Below the pieces are notes generated by a model, which was given only the letters and a program-made list of their open reading frames with translations, did not search any database and had not been told where the DNA came from. 64,000 nt of DNA from Sediminicola sp047612485. Its GTDB lineage: Bacteria > Bacteroidota > Bacteroidia > Flavobacteriales > Flavobacteriaceae. A program made the translations under genes and the position numbers. The first letter of the stretch is position 1; the number at the start of each line of letters is the position of its first letter. Below are positions 36,226 through 45,305 of the stretch, piece by piece. The DNA lies in NCBI GenBank assembly GCA_047612485.1, contig JBLGAT010000001.1, positions 72,671 through 136,670 of the forward strand, given 5' to 3'.

Positions 36226-37209
36226 ATGTTGATCGACAACCATAATAGAAAGATAAACTACCTGCGATTGGCGGTTACCGACCGATGTAATCTTCGCTGT
36301 AATTATTGTATGCCCGCTGAAGGGATCGATTTCGCGAAAAACGATAAGCTTTTTACCATTGATGAACTCTATACCTTAAGTAAGATTATGGTAGATCAGG
36401 GTATTGATAAAATAAGGATTACGGGGGGAGAACCTTTTGTAAGAAAAGATCTAATGGTGCTTCTTCGTAAAATGGCCAAGCTGGAAGGGCTTAAAGATAT
36501 TTCCATCACTACAAATGCCACCTTGATAGGGCCTTTTATAGATGAACTCAAAGAATTGGGCATTACAAATATCAATCTAAGTATGGATGCCATCCATAAA
36601 GAGACCTTCGATGTAATTACCCGCAGAAATGAATATGAAACGGTATACCAAAATTTGATACGACTGATTACTGATGGATTTAATGTCCGTATCAATTTTA
36701 TAGTTTTAGATGGACAAAATACACAGGATATCTTGCCAATTTTGGAAGCGATGAAACAGTATGATGTTTCCGTACGCTTTTTAGAGGAAATGCCATTTAA
36801 TGGTGGTTCCAAAACCTTCAATACCATTAAATGGGACTATAAAAATATCTTTAAGCATATTTCTGGGGCATATTCCAATATTGAAAAACTGGAATCGCCA
36901 CGCACATCTACTTCCATCAATTATAAAATAAGGGGGCACAAAGGAACCTTTGGACTTATCCCTTCCTTTAGCAGAACTTTTTGTGGCACTTGCAATAGAT
37001 TGAGGATTTCTGCCACCGGAGACGTGATTACCTGTCTTTATGGGAAACCGAGTATGAACCTTAGAGATGTGTTGAGAAATGAAAATGCAGAAGAAAATAT
37101 AAAACTTCACATTTTAAAGGCAATTGGCAGTAGGGCCAAAACGGGCTTTGATGCCCAAAAAAATCACTCCTCTGTTTTTGACAGTTCTATGACTTCGATA
37201 GGAGGATAG
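36226..37209 (+). CDS. moaA: GTP 3',8-cyclase
   Basis: A 327-aa radical SAM enzyme making the first molybdenum-cofactor intermediate. The SAM cluster cysteines are C21, C25 and C28 (CNLRCNYC); the second cluster is C253, C256 and C270 near the C-terminus, and the protein ends in the catalytic Gly-Gly. Its partner MoaC is not in the window. Confidence 0.95.
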   Translation: MLIDNHNRKINYLRLAVTDRCNLRCNYCMPAEGIDFAKNDKLFTIDELYTLSKIMVDQGIDKIRITGGEPFVRKDLMVLLRKMAKLEGLKDISITTNATLIGPFIDELKELGITNINLSMDAIHKETFDVITRRNEYETVYQNLIRLITDGFNVRINFIVLDGQNTQDILPILEAMKQYDVSVRFLEEMPFNGGSKTFNTIKWDYKNIFKHISGAYSNIEKLESPRTSTSINYKIRGHKGTFGLIPSFSRTFCGTCNRLRISATGDVITCLYGKPSMNLRDVLRNENAEENIKLHILKAIGSRAKTGFDAQKNHSSVFDSSMTSIGG

Positions 37210-37273
37210 TTTCATAGTAGAAATTAACCATGGGCATTAAGCCCATGAATTATAAATAAAAGATACTTCTAAT

Positions 37274-37861
37274 ATGTTTAAGGGCACAATATATGGATTG
37301 GTTCTTTCTGGAGGGAAAAGCACAAGAATGGGTACCGACAAAGGTGCAATTGTATATCATGAGCTTCCCCAAAGGGAACATTTGTACCATTTATTGGAAA
37401 AGGTTTGTGACAAAACATTTCTTAGCATACGATCCGAACAGGTGAATGAAATGCCCAGTGGGGTCAATTTTATATTAGATAACAATGAATTTAGAGGGCC
37501 ATACAACGGGATCTTAAGTGCACATAAAAAATATCCCAATGTTGCTTGGCTGGTCTTGGCCTGCGATCTGCCCCTAATGGATCTAGAGGGGATTCAGCAA
37601 TTGATTGCCGAAAGAAACACAAATAAAATAACGACCGCTTTTGCAGGAAAGGAAACTATGTTGCCAGAGCCATTATGCGCTATTTGGGAAGTTGAGGGGT
37701 TGGAACAATCCATAACGCATCTTATAAACGGTACAAGTACCTGTCCAAGAAAATTTCTTATTAATTCAAATGTACAATTAGTATTTCCTGACCAAGAACA
37801 TATATTGTTGAATGCCAATTCCAAGGAGGAATACAAAGAGGCTATTTTAAAACTTACCTAG
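37274..37861 (+). CDS. mobA: molybdenum cofactor guanylyltransferase-like NTP transferase
   Basis: A 195-aa nucleotidyltransferase. The opening loop LVLSGGKSTRMGTDKGAI binds the nucleotide and LACDLPLMD supplies the metal aspartate. By pattern it is MobA-like. A second, MocA-like transferase lies at 41933. IorB-type enzymes normally use the cytosine dinucleotide cofactor, so this copy may serve another enzyme. Confidence 0.8.
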   Translation: MFKGTIYGLVLSGGKSTRMGTDKGAIVYHELPQREHLYHLLEKVCDKTFLSIRSEQVNEMPSGVNFILDNNEFRGPYNGILSAHKKYPNVAWLVLACDLPLMDLEGIQQLIAERNTNKITTAFAGKETMLPEPLCAIWEVEGLEQSITHLINGTSTCPRKFLINSNVQLVFPDQEHILLNANSKEEYKEAILKLT

Positions 37862-37863
37862 TT

Positions 37864-38934
37864 TTGGACCCCAATAGATATATACGGCAGACCGCTCTTA
37901 AGGAGTTTGGGCCACAGGCCCAAAAGAAACTTATGAAATCACGCGTTCTCATTGTTGGGGCAGGCGGCTTGGGAGTCCCCGTCTTACAATATTTAAACGC
38001 CATGGGCGTAGGTACATTGGGAGTCGTGGAACGAGATGTGGTTTCTATTTCCAACCTGCACCGTCAAGTTTTATACACGGAACGGGACATTGGGAAATCC
38101 AAACTAGTAGTGGCATTTAAAAAATTAAAGGCACAAAATTCGGCCACGATATTAAGAGGTTATGATACGTTCTTGATGGCTTCCAATGCTTTGGATATTA
38201 TAAAAGATTATGACATCGTAATAGATGCATCAGATAATTTTCCCACCCGTTATTTAATAAACGATGCCTGTGTCATCCTAAACAAACCTTTTGTGTATGG
38301 AGGCCTACAAGGTTTCGAAGGACAAGTGAGCGTATTTAATTTTAGGGGAGGACCTACATATAGATGCCTTTTTCCAAATATGCCGTCTATAGATGAAATA
38401 CCAAACTGCAATATTAACGGAGTTTTGGGGGTGCTGCCTGGGATCGTTGGAAACCTCCAAGCCCTAGAAACGGTAAAAATGATTACGGGAATTGGCGAGG
38501 TACTTAAAGGAAAATTATTGTTGTTTAATGCCCTGGACCAGTCTATACAGAAAATAAGTTTTAGGCTACAAGAAAATAACCTGAACATCAAAGGCTTAAA
38601 GAACTCTTACGGGATTGTGTCCACGTCGCCATTTTCAGAAATTTCGGTTGACGAACTTAAGGAACTAATAAACGCACAAGGAACTGTTCAGATTATTGAT
38701 GTAAGGACGCAGGAAGAATTCGAGGCATACAAAATTCCCAATTCTGTTCATATTCCTTTAAACGAATTAGGGGGTCGCAGCCATGATATTGATTTAAAAC
38801 AACCTATATACTTAATATGTCAATCGGGTGAACGCAGTGCCGTGGCCTTGGAACAATTAAAAACTCAATTTTCTGAAATTGCCCTGTACTCTGTTCGCGG
38901 GGGAATAAATACATATGTGGCAGTATGCTCCTAA
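37864..38934 (+). CDS. moeB: MoeB/ThiF-type adenylyltransferase fused to a rhodanese domain
   Basis: A 356-aa fusion. Residues 1 to about 245 are an E1-like domain (RYIRQTALKEFG, VGAGGLGVPVLQYLNAMGVG, NLHRQVLY) that adenylates MoaD. Residues about 260-356 are a rhodanese domain with the active Cys in YLICQSGERSAVAL. The fusion (MoeZ-like) can both activate and sulfurate MoaD. The start is TTG, 2 bases after mobA, and the end overlaps the permease gene by 10 bases. Confidence 0.9.
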   Translation: MDPNRYIRQTALKEFGPQAQKKLMKSRVLIVGAGGLGVPVLQYLNAMGVGTLGVVERDVVSISNLHRQVLYTERDIGKSKLVVAFKKLKAQNSATILRGYDTFLMASNALDIIKDYDIVIDASDNFPTRYLINDACVILNKPFVYGGLQGFEGQVSVFNFRGGPTYRCLFPNMPSIDEIPNCNINGVLGVLPGIVGNLQALETVKMITGIGEVLKGKLLLFNALDQSIQKISFRLQENNLNIKGLKNSYGIVSTSPFSEISVDELKELINAQGTVQIIDVRTQEEFEAYKIPNSVHIPLNELGGRSHDIDLKQPIYLICQSGERSAVALEQLKTQFSEIALYSVRGGINTYVAVCS

Positions 38935-39704
38935 ACCCAAATGAATTAATTTTACTCTGTGTAGGTTTTTTTTTGATCGCTCTTTTATATTCTTCTGTTG
39001 GTTTTGGAGGGGGCTCTAGTTATCTGGCGATATTGACCCTTGTTTTTTCCAGTTTTTTTGATATCAGGACCACGGCACTGCTCTGTAATCTTGTAGTGGT
39101 CAGCGGGAGTTGTTTTTTATACTACAAAAGGGGGTACATGGATTTTAAAAAATTCATCCCATTTATAGTCACCAGCGTCCCATTGGCTTTTTTAGGGGCC
39201 TCTTTTCGGTTAAGCGAAAACATCTTCTTTATTATCCTTGGTGCCGCATTGATCATTTCTGCGCTTGCATTGGTCGTACAGACCATCAAGTTGCCCACAC
39301 AAGAAGAAATCAAAAAGAAATACCCTCCCTATTTGATGTATCTACTTGGTGGAGGCATTGGATTGCTTTCAGGTATAGTAGGTATAGGGGGCGGTATTTT
39401 TTTGGCCCCCGTCCTAAACCATATGAGATGGGAAAAATCTATTAAAATAGCGGCCTTGGCCAGTTTTTTTATCTTGGTAAACTCCATATCGGGCATAGCT
39501 GGTCTCATTTCCAATGACACCTTTCGGATGCCATTATGGGAAGGGGTAGCCTTATTGATTTCTGTTTTCATTGGCGGACAATTGGGAATACGTATCAGTT
39601 TAAGTAAATTGACAGGGAAAGGGATTAAGCTTACTACAGCCACTTTGGTCTTTATGGTAGGTGTCCGGGTTTTAATGGTCAATGGACTACAAATTTCAAT
39701 TTAA
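38925..39704 (+). CDS. TauE/SafE (TSUP) family permease
   Basis: A 259-aa inner-membrane protein with about eight hydrophobic helices and the TSUP glycine-rich motif GIGLLSGIVGIGGGIFL. Family members export sulfite or organosulfonates or take up sulfur compounds. Sitting inside the molybdenum cofactor operon and overlapping the rhodanese gene, it may handle a sulfur by-product; this is inference. Confidence 0.88.
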   Translation: MLLNPNELILLCVGFFLIALLYSSVGFGGGSSYLAILTLVFSSFFDIRTTALLCNLVVVSGSCFLYYKRGYMDFKKFIPFIVTSVPLAFLGASFRLSENIFFIILGAALIISALALVVQTIKLPTQEEIKKKYPPYLMYLLGGGIGLLSGIVGIGGGIFLAPVLNHMRWEKSIKIAALASFFILVNSISGIAGLISNDTFRMPLWEGVALLISVFIGGQLGIRISLSKLTGKGIKLTTATLVFMVGVRVLMVNGLQISI

Positions 39705-39705
39705 G

Positions 39706-40911
39706 ATGATCACTTTTGAAGAAGCATATCAAAAAGTAATGGCCCATAAACAGGATTATGGTACCGAAGAAGTTGCCCTATATGAGGCAACGGGAAGGGT
39801 ATTGGCCAAAAATATTGAAGCCGATAGGGATTTTCCGCCATTTCATAGGGCTACCAAGGATGGAATAGCAATAAATTATAACGCAATAAAAAAGGGAATA
39901 AAAGAGTTCAGGATTGAAGCCGTTGTTGCCGCGGGAACTCCAAAGACACGGATTGGACATGATCATAATTGCGTAGAGATCATGACAGGTGCCGTGGTTC
40001 CCGAAAATGCGGATACCGTCATAATGTATGAACATTTTACCATTAAAGACGGATATGCCATTTTGCATAGGGACCCGAACAAAGGCCAGGACATCCATTT
40101 TCAAGGAAGCGATGAGCGAAAAGGCTCCATTGTATTGCGAAAGGACAGATTAATAACCGCATCAGAAATTGGCGTATTGGCAGCTGTGGGAAAAGCCATG
40201 GTTTGTGTCAAAAGACTCCCTAAAACAACTATCATCAGCACTGGTAATGAGCTTGTGGACGTTCAAGAAAGACCCTTGCCATACCAAATTAGAAAATCCA
40301 ATATCCATTCCCTCTATGCCGCCCTGTCGGAAGAACATATCGTTCCTGAACAGATACATTTAAATGATGAAAAGGAGGAAATAAAAAGGGAAGTAAAAAA
40401 AGCCTTGCTGGAGAATGATGTCCTGCTATTAAGTGGTGGGGTATCTAAGGGCAAGTTCGATTACATTCCTGATGTTTTGGAGGAATTGGGCGTGGAAAAA
40501 ATCTTCCATAGGGTGTTGCAGCGTCCAGGAAAGCCCTTCTGGTTTGGATTACAAAAAGAAACTGGAACTGTCATTTTTTCCTTCCCTGGAAATCCGGCCT
40601 CTACCTTTGCGAATTACCATCTCTATTTTAAAGATTGGTTAAAAAGTTCTTTAAACCTCCCGATCCCAAAAATTAATGTAATTTTAGCTGAAACCATTGC
40701 CGTTGCCGGTGCCTTAACCTTGTTTTTACGGGTCAAAATAATAATGAAAAATGGCCAGCTTATCGCGGAACTTGTCAAAGAAAATGGTTCTGGCGATTTA
40801 ACCAGTTTAGCCCAATCAGATGGATTTATACGATTAGAACCTAAAGAAATCCCCTATAAAATTGGGGACTTGGTACCTTTTTCGCCCACAAGAAGAATGT
40901 TCTCATTATGA
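39706..40911 (+). CDS. moeA: molybdopterin molybdenumtransferase
   Basis: A 401-aa enzyme inserting molybdate into adenylated molybdopterin. The MoeA patterns FPPFHRATKDGIAIN, VEIMTGAVVPENADTV, LLLSGGVSKGKFDYIPDVL and FSFPGNPAST are present. I use the ATG at 39706, one base after the permease stop; an ATG at 39682 inside the permease gene is possible. Confidence 0.93.
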   Translation: MITFEEAYQKVMAHKQDYGTEEVALYEATGRVLAKNIEADRDFPPFHRATKDGIAINYNAIKKGIKEFRIEAVVAAGTPKTRIGHDHNCVEIMTGAVVPENADTVIMYEHFTIKDGYAILHRDPNKGQDIHFQGSDERKGSIVLRKDRLITASEIGVLAAVGKAMVCVKRLPKTTIISTGNELVDVQERPLPYQIRKSNIHSLYAALSEEHIVPEQIHLNDEKEEIKREVKKALLENDVLLLSGGVSKGKFDYIPDVLEELGVEKIFHRVLQRPGKPFWFGLQKETGTVIFSFPGNPASTFANYHLYFKDWLKSSLNLPIPKINVILAETIAVAGALTLFLRVKIIMKNGQLIAELVKENGSGDLTSLAQSDGFIRLEPKEIPYKIGDLVPFSPTRRMFSL

Positions 40912-41933
40912 CACACGAACTTAAAAAAATAATACACGAATATCAGCACGCAAAAGATCGCGGTATTAAAGCTGTTTTAGCCACCGTGGTAGCACTGGAT
41001 GGATCGTCATATAGAAGGCCAGGGGTGAGCATGCTACTTTTAGAAAACGGCAAAAAGATCGGTGCAGTGAGCGGAGGCTGTGTGGAAAAGGAAGTAGTTC
41101 TGCAGGCAAAGAGCGTTTTTGTAAGTAATATCCCCAAAATGATAACCTATGACGGTCGTTATCGACTAGGTTGTGAGGGGATTCTTTATATACTCCTTGA
41201 GCCTTTCTATCCCAAAGAACCTTTCTTGGGAGCCTTTGATAACTGCCTTAATAAAAGGGCGAATTTTAAGTTGCGCTCTTATTATAATAAAATGGAAGGG
41301 GAATTCAAAGGTTTCGGAACAGTGGTTGATTTTGGCGAAGGAAACAAACATCCCGTGCAACATAATTTTGATCTTGCTTTTGCTCAAAAATCAGATTTGC
41401 AGGTTTTTGAACAAGAGATGGAGCCATGTTTTCAACTTATGATTGTTGGTGCCGAACACGATGCGGTCCAACTGTGTTCCATGGCATCCACAGCCGGTTG
41501 GGAAGTAACCATAATAGCCACTCCCATGGAGGAAAAGAACATTTTTGATTTTCCGGGAGCTTATGCCTTTTTTAACCTATCGCCGGAGGAAATGGATTTG
41601 GAGAGCATAGATGAACAAACTGCGGTACTAGTGATGACCCATAGCTATGCAAAAGATTTAAAGTATCTGCTTAAATTAAAGAATACCAACCCTATATATC
41701 TAGGCCTTTTGGGCCCTTCAAAAAGAAGGGAACGCTTGTTAAACGATCTTTTGGAGCATTGCCCTGAGGTGGCCCATACATTCTTTGAAAAAATCCATGG
41801 GCCTGCCGGACTTAATATTGGCGCAGAAACGCCACAAGAAATAGCAATCTCCATTTTGGCTGAAATACTTTCGGTGATCAGAAACAAGGAACCTATGATG
41901 CTGAAGGACAAAGCGGGAGGAATACATAGCTAA
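40908..41933 (+). CDS. xdhC: XdhC/CoxI family cofactor insertion protein
   Basis: A 341-aa protein with the XdhC N-terminal block (GSSYRRPGVSMLL, GAVSGGCVEKEV) and a C-terminal Rossmann domain (YLGLLGPSKRRERLLNDL). XdhC binds the sulfurated cofactor and loads it into the hydroxylase. It overlaps moeA by 4 bases (ATGA). Confidence 0.92.
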   Translation: MTHELKKIIHEYQHAKDRGIKAVLATVVALDGSSYRRPGVSMLLLENGKKIGAVSGGCVEKEVVLQAKSVFVSNIPKMITYDGRYRLGCEGILYILLEPFYPKEPFLGAFDNCLNKRANFKLRSYYNKMEGEFKGFGTVVDFGEGNKHPVQHNFDLAFAQKSDLQVFEQEMEPCFQLMIVGAEHDAVQLCSMASTAGWEVTIIATPMEEKNIFDFPGAYAFFNLSPEEMDLESIDEQTAVLVMTHSYAKDLKYLLKLKNTNPIYLGLLGPSKRRERLLNDLLEHCPEVAHTFFEKIHGPAGLNIGAETPQEIAISILAEILSVIRNKEPMMLKDKAGGIHS

Positions 41934-42550
41934 TGGCTGTTTCAGAAGTAAAAATCGTTATTTTAATCCTCGCAGGTGGCAAGGGATCCCGTATGGGAAG
42001 CGTAAAGCAACTTTTGCCATGGAAGGGCACAACGCTTTTAGAAAACGCCATAGAACAGGCCAAAATGTCCAAAGCCTCTGATGTTATTGTCGTTTTGGGT
42101 GCCTTTGCAGCAGAAATTCGCTCCAGGATAGAGAACAATGACATTCTGTTTATAGATAATAAAGAATGGGCGTCAGGGCTGGGAACCTCTATAAGCTGTG
42201 GTGTCCATTATGTACAAAACAACAGGACCAATGTAGTAGGAATTATGGTCCTATTGGCAGACCAGCCCTTGATCGACACCAAGTATATCAATAAAATGCT
42301 GGATACTTTTGTGAAAAAATCTAAAGGAATGGTTACCACAAATTATGGCAATAGGGAAGGGGTCCCCGCAATATTTCACCGAAAGTTTTTCCCAGAGTTA
42401 CAGGCCCTTAACCAAGATTTTGGGGCCAAAGAGCTCATCAAAAAGCATAAGTATTTGAACATTAGCCTAAATCCCGAGGGAAAGGGACTCGATGTGGATA
42501 CCTTTGAAGATTACAATACACTATTAAAAGAACAATCAGAAGAAAATTAA
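41933..42550 (+). CDS. mocA: molybdenum cofactor cytidylyltransferase-like protein
   Basis: A 205-aa nucleotidyltransferase: LILAGGKGSRMGSVKQLLPW at the nucleotide loop and LLADQPLID for the metal ion. The pattern is MocA-like, which makes the cytosine dinucleotide cofactor needed by IorB-type enzymes. It overlaps the xdhC stop by one base. Confidence 0.85.
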   Translation: MAVSEVKIVILILAGGKGSRMGSVKQLLPWKGTTLLENAIEQAKMSKASDVIVVLGAFAAEIRSRIENNDILFIDNKEWASGLGTSISCGVHYVQNNRTNVVGIMVLLADQPLIDTKYINKMLDTFVKKSKGMVTTNYGNREGVPAIFHRKFFPELQALNQDFGAKELIKKHKYLNISLNPEGKGLDVDTFEDYNTLLKEQSEEN

Positions 42551-42555
42551 TACCA

Positions 42556-43665
42556 ATGAACATATTTATGATAGACAAAAAATCACTAGTGGCTGCCTTG
42601 AGCTTGTCCAGTTTTATTTTATTTCCCCTTCAGGCCCAGGAGATGGATTTTGAAACTTACAATCCTATTTCAACCCTGATAATCCCTGGCAAAGAGGTGA
42701 AAAAGGCAAAATTTCCGTTTATAGACGTCCATAGCCATCAATATCGCATGCCCGAACAGGACTTGTCCGAGCTCATAACAGCTATGGATTCACTAAATGA
42801 GGGTATTATGGTGAATCTTAGTGGAGGATCTGGGGAGAAATTAGTGGGATCAATTGATAACATTAAGAAAAACTATCCCAATAGGTTTGTCGTGTTTGCC
42901 AATATAGATTTTGAGGGAGCCAGTGATAAGGCTTGGACCACAAAAACTGTTACACAATTGGAAGAGGACGTCAAAAATGGCGCGAGGGGCTTAAAGATCT
43001 ATAAAAGTCTGGGGCTTCGCAATAAGGATTCCGAAGGTAACCGTTTGGCCATAGATGATGAACGTTTGGATCCCATTTGGGCCAAATGTGGTGAACTGGG
43101 AATCCCTGTATTGATCCATGCCGCGGACCCAAAACCCTTTTGGGACGATTTTGATGGGGACAATGAACGATGGTTGGAACTAAAAACACATCCCCGCAGA
43201 AAACGCACGGATACCGACCCAGCGCCATGGCAACAAATAATTGATGAACAGCACCATATTTTTAAAAAACACCCGAACACCAATTTTATAGCTGCCCATA
43301 TGGGATGGTATGCCAATGATTTACAAAAATTAAGTGAACTGATGGACGAAATGCCGAATATGAACGTCGGTATCTCAGCCGTTATTGCTGAATTGGGAAG
43401 GCAGCCCCAAAATGCCCATAAATTTTTCGTGAAATATCAGGATAGGATTCTTTTTGGAAAGGACAGCTGGAAACCTGAAGAGTTTCCTACTTATTTCAGG
43501 GTACTGGAAACCAGTGATGAGTACTTTCCTTATTACAAGAAGTACCATGCCTTTTGGGCCATGTACGGAATGGGGCTCCCAGATGACGTCTTGAAAAAGG
43601 TATACTATAAAAATGCATTAAGGCTCATCCCTGGTCTTGATACCAGTTTATTCCCTATGGATTAA
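42556..43665 (+). CDS. secreted amidohydrolase (Amidohydrolase_2 family)
   Basis: A 369-aa TIM-barrel metal hydrolase with a signal peptide (residues about 1-27, ending LQAQ). Metal-site segments are IDVHSHQ, VLIHAADP, FIAAHMGWYAND and the aspartate in LFGKDSWKPEEF. It starts 5 bases after the mocA-like gene and is followed by a terminator, so it is the last gene of the molybdenum operon and may act on the same substrate as IorAB outside the cytoplasm. Confidence 0.85.
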   Translation: MNIFMIDKKSLVAALSLSSFILFPLQAQEMDFETYNPISTLIIPGKEVKKAKFPFIDVHSHQYRMPEQDLSELITAMDSLNEGIMVNLSGGSGEKLVGSIDNIKKNYPNRFVVFANIDFEGASDKAWTTKTVTQLEEDVKNGARGLKIYKSLGLRNKDSEGNRLAIDDERLDPIWAKCGELGIPVLIHAADPKPFWDDFDGDNERWLELKTHPRRKRTDTDPAPWQQIIDEQHHIFKKHPNTNFIAAHMGWYANDLQKLSELMDEMPNMNVGISAVIAELGRQPQNAHKFFVKYQDRILFGKDSWKPEEFPTYFRVLETSDEYFPYYKKYHAFWAMYGMGLPDDVLKKVYYKNALRLIPGLDTSLFPMD

Positions 43666-43802
43666 GATGAATTTTTCGGAAAGTATTCATTGGGTATGTT
43701 AGTCAGGTAAATTGTACTGATAATATTGTCTATTTGCTTTGTCCTAGATGAAAGATACTTATCATACAGACCACATTCGTAAGAAACTTCAACCTAACAT
43801 TT

Positions 43803-43832
43803 AAAAGGGAGCATAAAAAGCTCCCTTTTTTT
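43803..43832 (+). terminator. intrinsic terminator of the molybdenum operon
   Basis: AAAAGGGAGC and GCTCCCTTTT form a 10-bp stem with an A-rich loop and a T run. It lies in the 371-base gap 43666-44036; the rest of that gap is AT-rich and shows no gene. Confidence 0.9.
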
Positions 43833-44036
43833 ATGCATAAATCCCTGGCGTTTAAAATGGATGTTCCCCATGAATACCGTTATAGCTTTAAAATTGCATG
43901 ACTGTCATTTACTAATAGATAAAATATTTGGCTAATTTCAATCCGGATCCAAAAAAACAACAATATTATTTTTTATTATTAATCGGTGTGATAATTTCAT
44001 AGGGATCGATACTAATAAGTAAAGTACAACACGAGA

Positions 44037-44525
44037 ATGAGTAAGGAAGAATTATTTACAACCTTGATCAAACAAAATGAGGGAGTCATCTTCAAGATAA
44101 CCACCTTCTATACCGACAACCGTGATGACCAAAAGGACCTATACCAGGATATCGTATATCAGTTGTGGAAATCGTTCGATTCTTTTAGAAATGAGGCCAA
44201 GATCAGTACATGGATGTATCGCATAGCATTAAATACCGCTATGACCCGGTTGAACAGAAGAAAAAGAAAACCTTACCAAGTTGGTATCGATCAGGTTATA
44301 CTAGAGCAAACGGATCATTATGATCCTCAATTTGAGGAGCGACTAAAATTGGTATATGCGCAGATCCAAAATTTAAATGATCTGGAGAAAGGAATAATGC
44401 TCTTGTTACTGGAAGGAAAACAATACGATGAGATTTCTGTAATCACCGGGTTGACACCAACCAATGTTGCCACGCGAATTTCGCGCATCAAACAAAAATT
44501 AAAATCACAAATTCTAAAAAAATAA
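44037..44525 (+). CDS. ECF-type RNA polymerase sigma factor
   Basis: A 162-aa sigma factor with region 2 (DQKDLYQDIVYQLWKSFDSF, ISTWMYRIALNTAM) and region 4 (GKQYDEISVITGLTPTNVATRISRIKQKLK). It is co-transcribed with the membrane protein gene 4 bases downstream. No FecR-type anti-sigma factor or SusC/D genes follow. Confidence 0.92.
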   Translation: MSKEELFTTLIKQNEGVIFKITTFYTDNRDDQKDLYQDIVYQLWKSFDSFRNEAKISTWMYRIALNTAMTRLNRRKRKPYQVGIDQVILEQTDHYDPQFEERLKLVYAQIQNLNDLEKGIMLLLLEGKQYDEISVITGLTPTNVATRISRIKQKLKSQILKK

Positions 44526-44529
44526 TCGC

Positions 44530-45129
44530 ATGGACTTAGAAGAAATACAGGGAGTCTGGTCCGAAATGAGTGACCAGCTGGAACATCAAAAGAAATTAAC
44601 CGATAAAATCATATTAGACATGACACAGGATAGATATACACGAAAATTTAGGACTATTTCCATTGTAGAAACCTTCGGCGCCGTAATTTGCTTTATCTCG
44701 GCTCTTTATATGTTGTTCAATTTTGACAAATTGGATACATGGTATTTACAGGCCTGTGGCATGTCTTCCATTGCTTTTTTAATAGGCCTTCCCATAGTAA
44801 CACTCATATCTTTAAGGAACATCCAAAAAATTAACATAGCCGAGAAAAACATTAAAGAAACCCTGGTCACTTATTCCAAGGCAAAAAATAAAGTTTTGGC
44901 CATCCAACGTTTAGGCATCTTTCTTTGTTTTATTTTTATGATGACCTGTCTGCCCGTATTCTCCAAATTGATGAAAGGCCAAGATATCTTTCAACAGGGT
45001 TCATTCCCTATCTGGTATGTGGTCATTATGAGCGTGTTTATTGGATTTTTCGCGAGGTGGGGGTATGGGTGTTATAAAAAAATAACCAATTCCGCAGAAG
45101 GTATTCTAAAGGAATTGGAAATAGAGTAG
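44530..45129 (+). CDS. four-helix membrane protein, probable anti-sigma factor
   Basis: A 199-aa protein with a cytoplasmic N-terminal helix (residues 1-40) and four hydrophobic helices, two near 45-90 and two near 125-175. It resembles other flavobacterial proteins encoded next to ECF sigma factors. The position and the soluble N-terminal segment suggest it sequesters the sigma factor, but no zinc anti-sigma motif is seen. Confidence 0.65.
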   Translation: MDLEEIQGVWSEMSDQLEHQKKLTDKIILDMTQDRYTRKFRTISIVETFGAVICFISALYMLFNFDKLDTWYLQACGMSSIAFLIGLPIVTLISLRNIQKINIAEKNIKETLVTYSKAKNKVLAIQRLGIFLCFIFMMTCLPVFSKLMKGQDIFQQGSFPIWYVVIMSVFIGFFARWGYGCYKKITNSAEGILKELEIE

Positions 45130-45305
45130 GATTTTTTGGAGCACAAATGACCAATTTCAAGTTCCTTTTTCTCAAAAGGATTGGTTTATCCTGTCATATC
45201 CCCATTATATATTGGAAAGCACCCAGATATGTATAAAAAATATAGATTTATAATGAAATTATAGGATAAAGAAGTATTTTCCGCCTCCGAAAAGCAGATT
45301 GTTTT

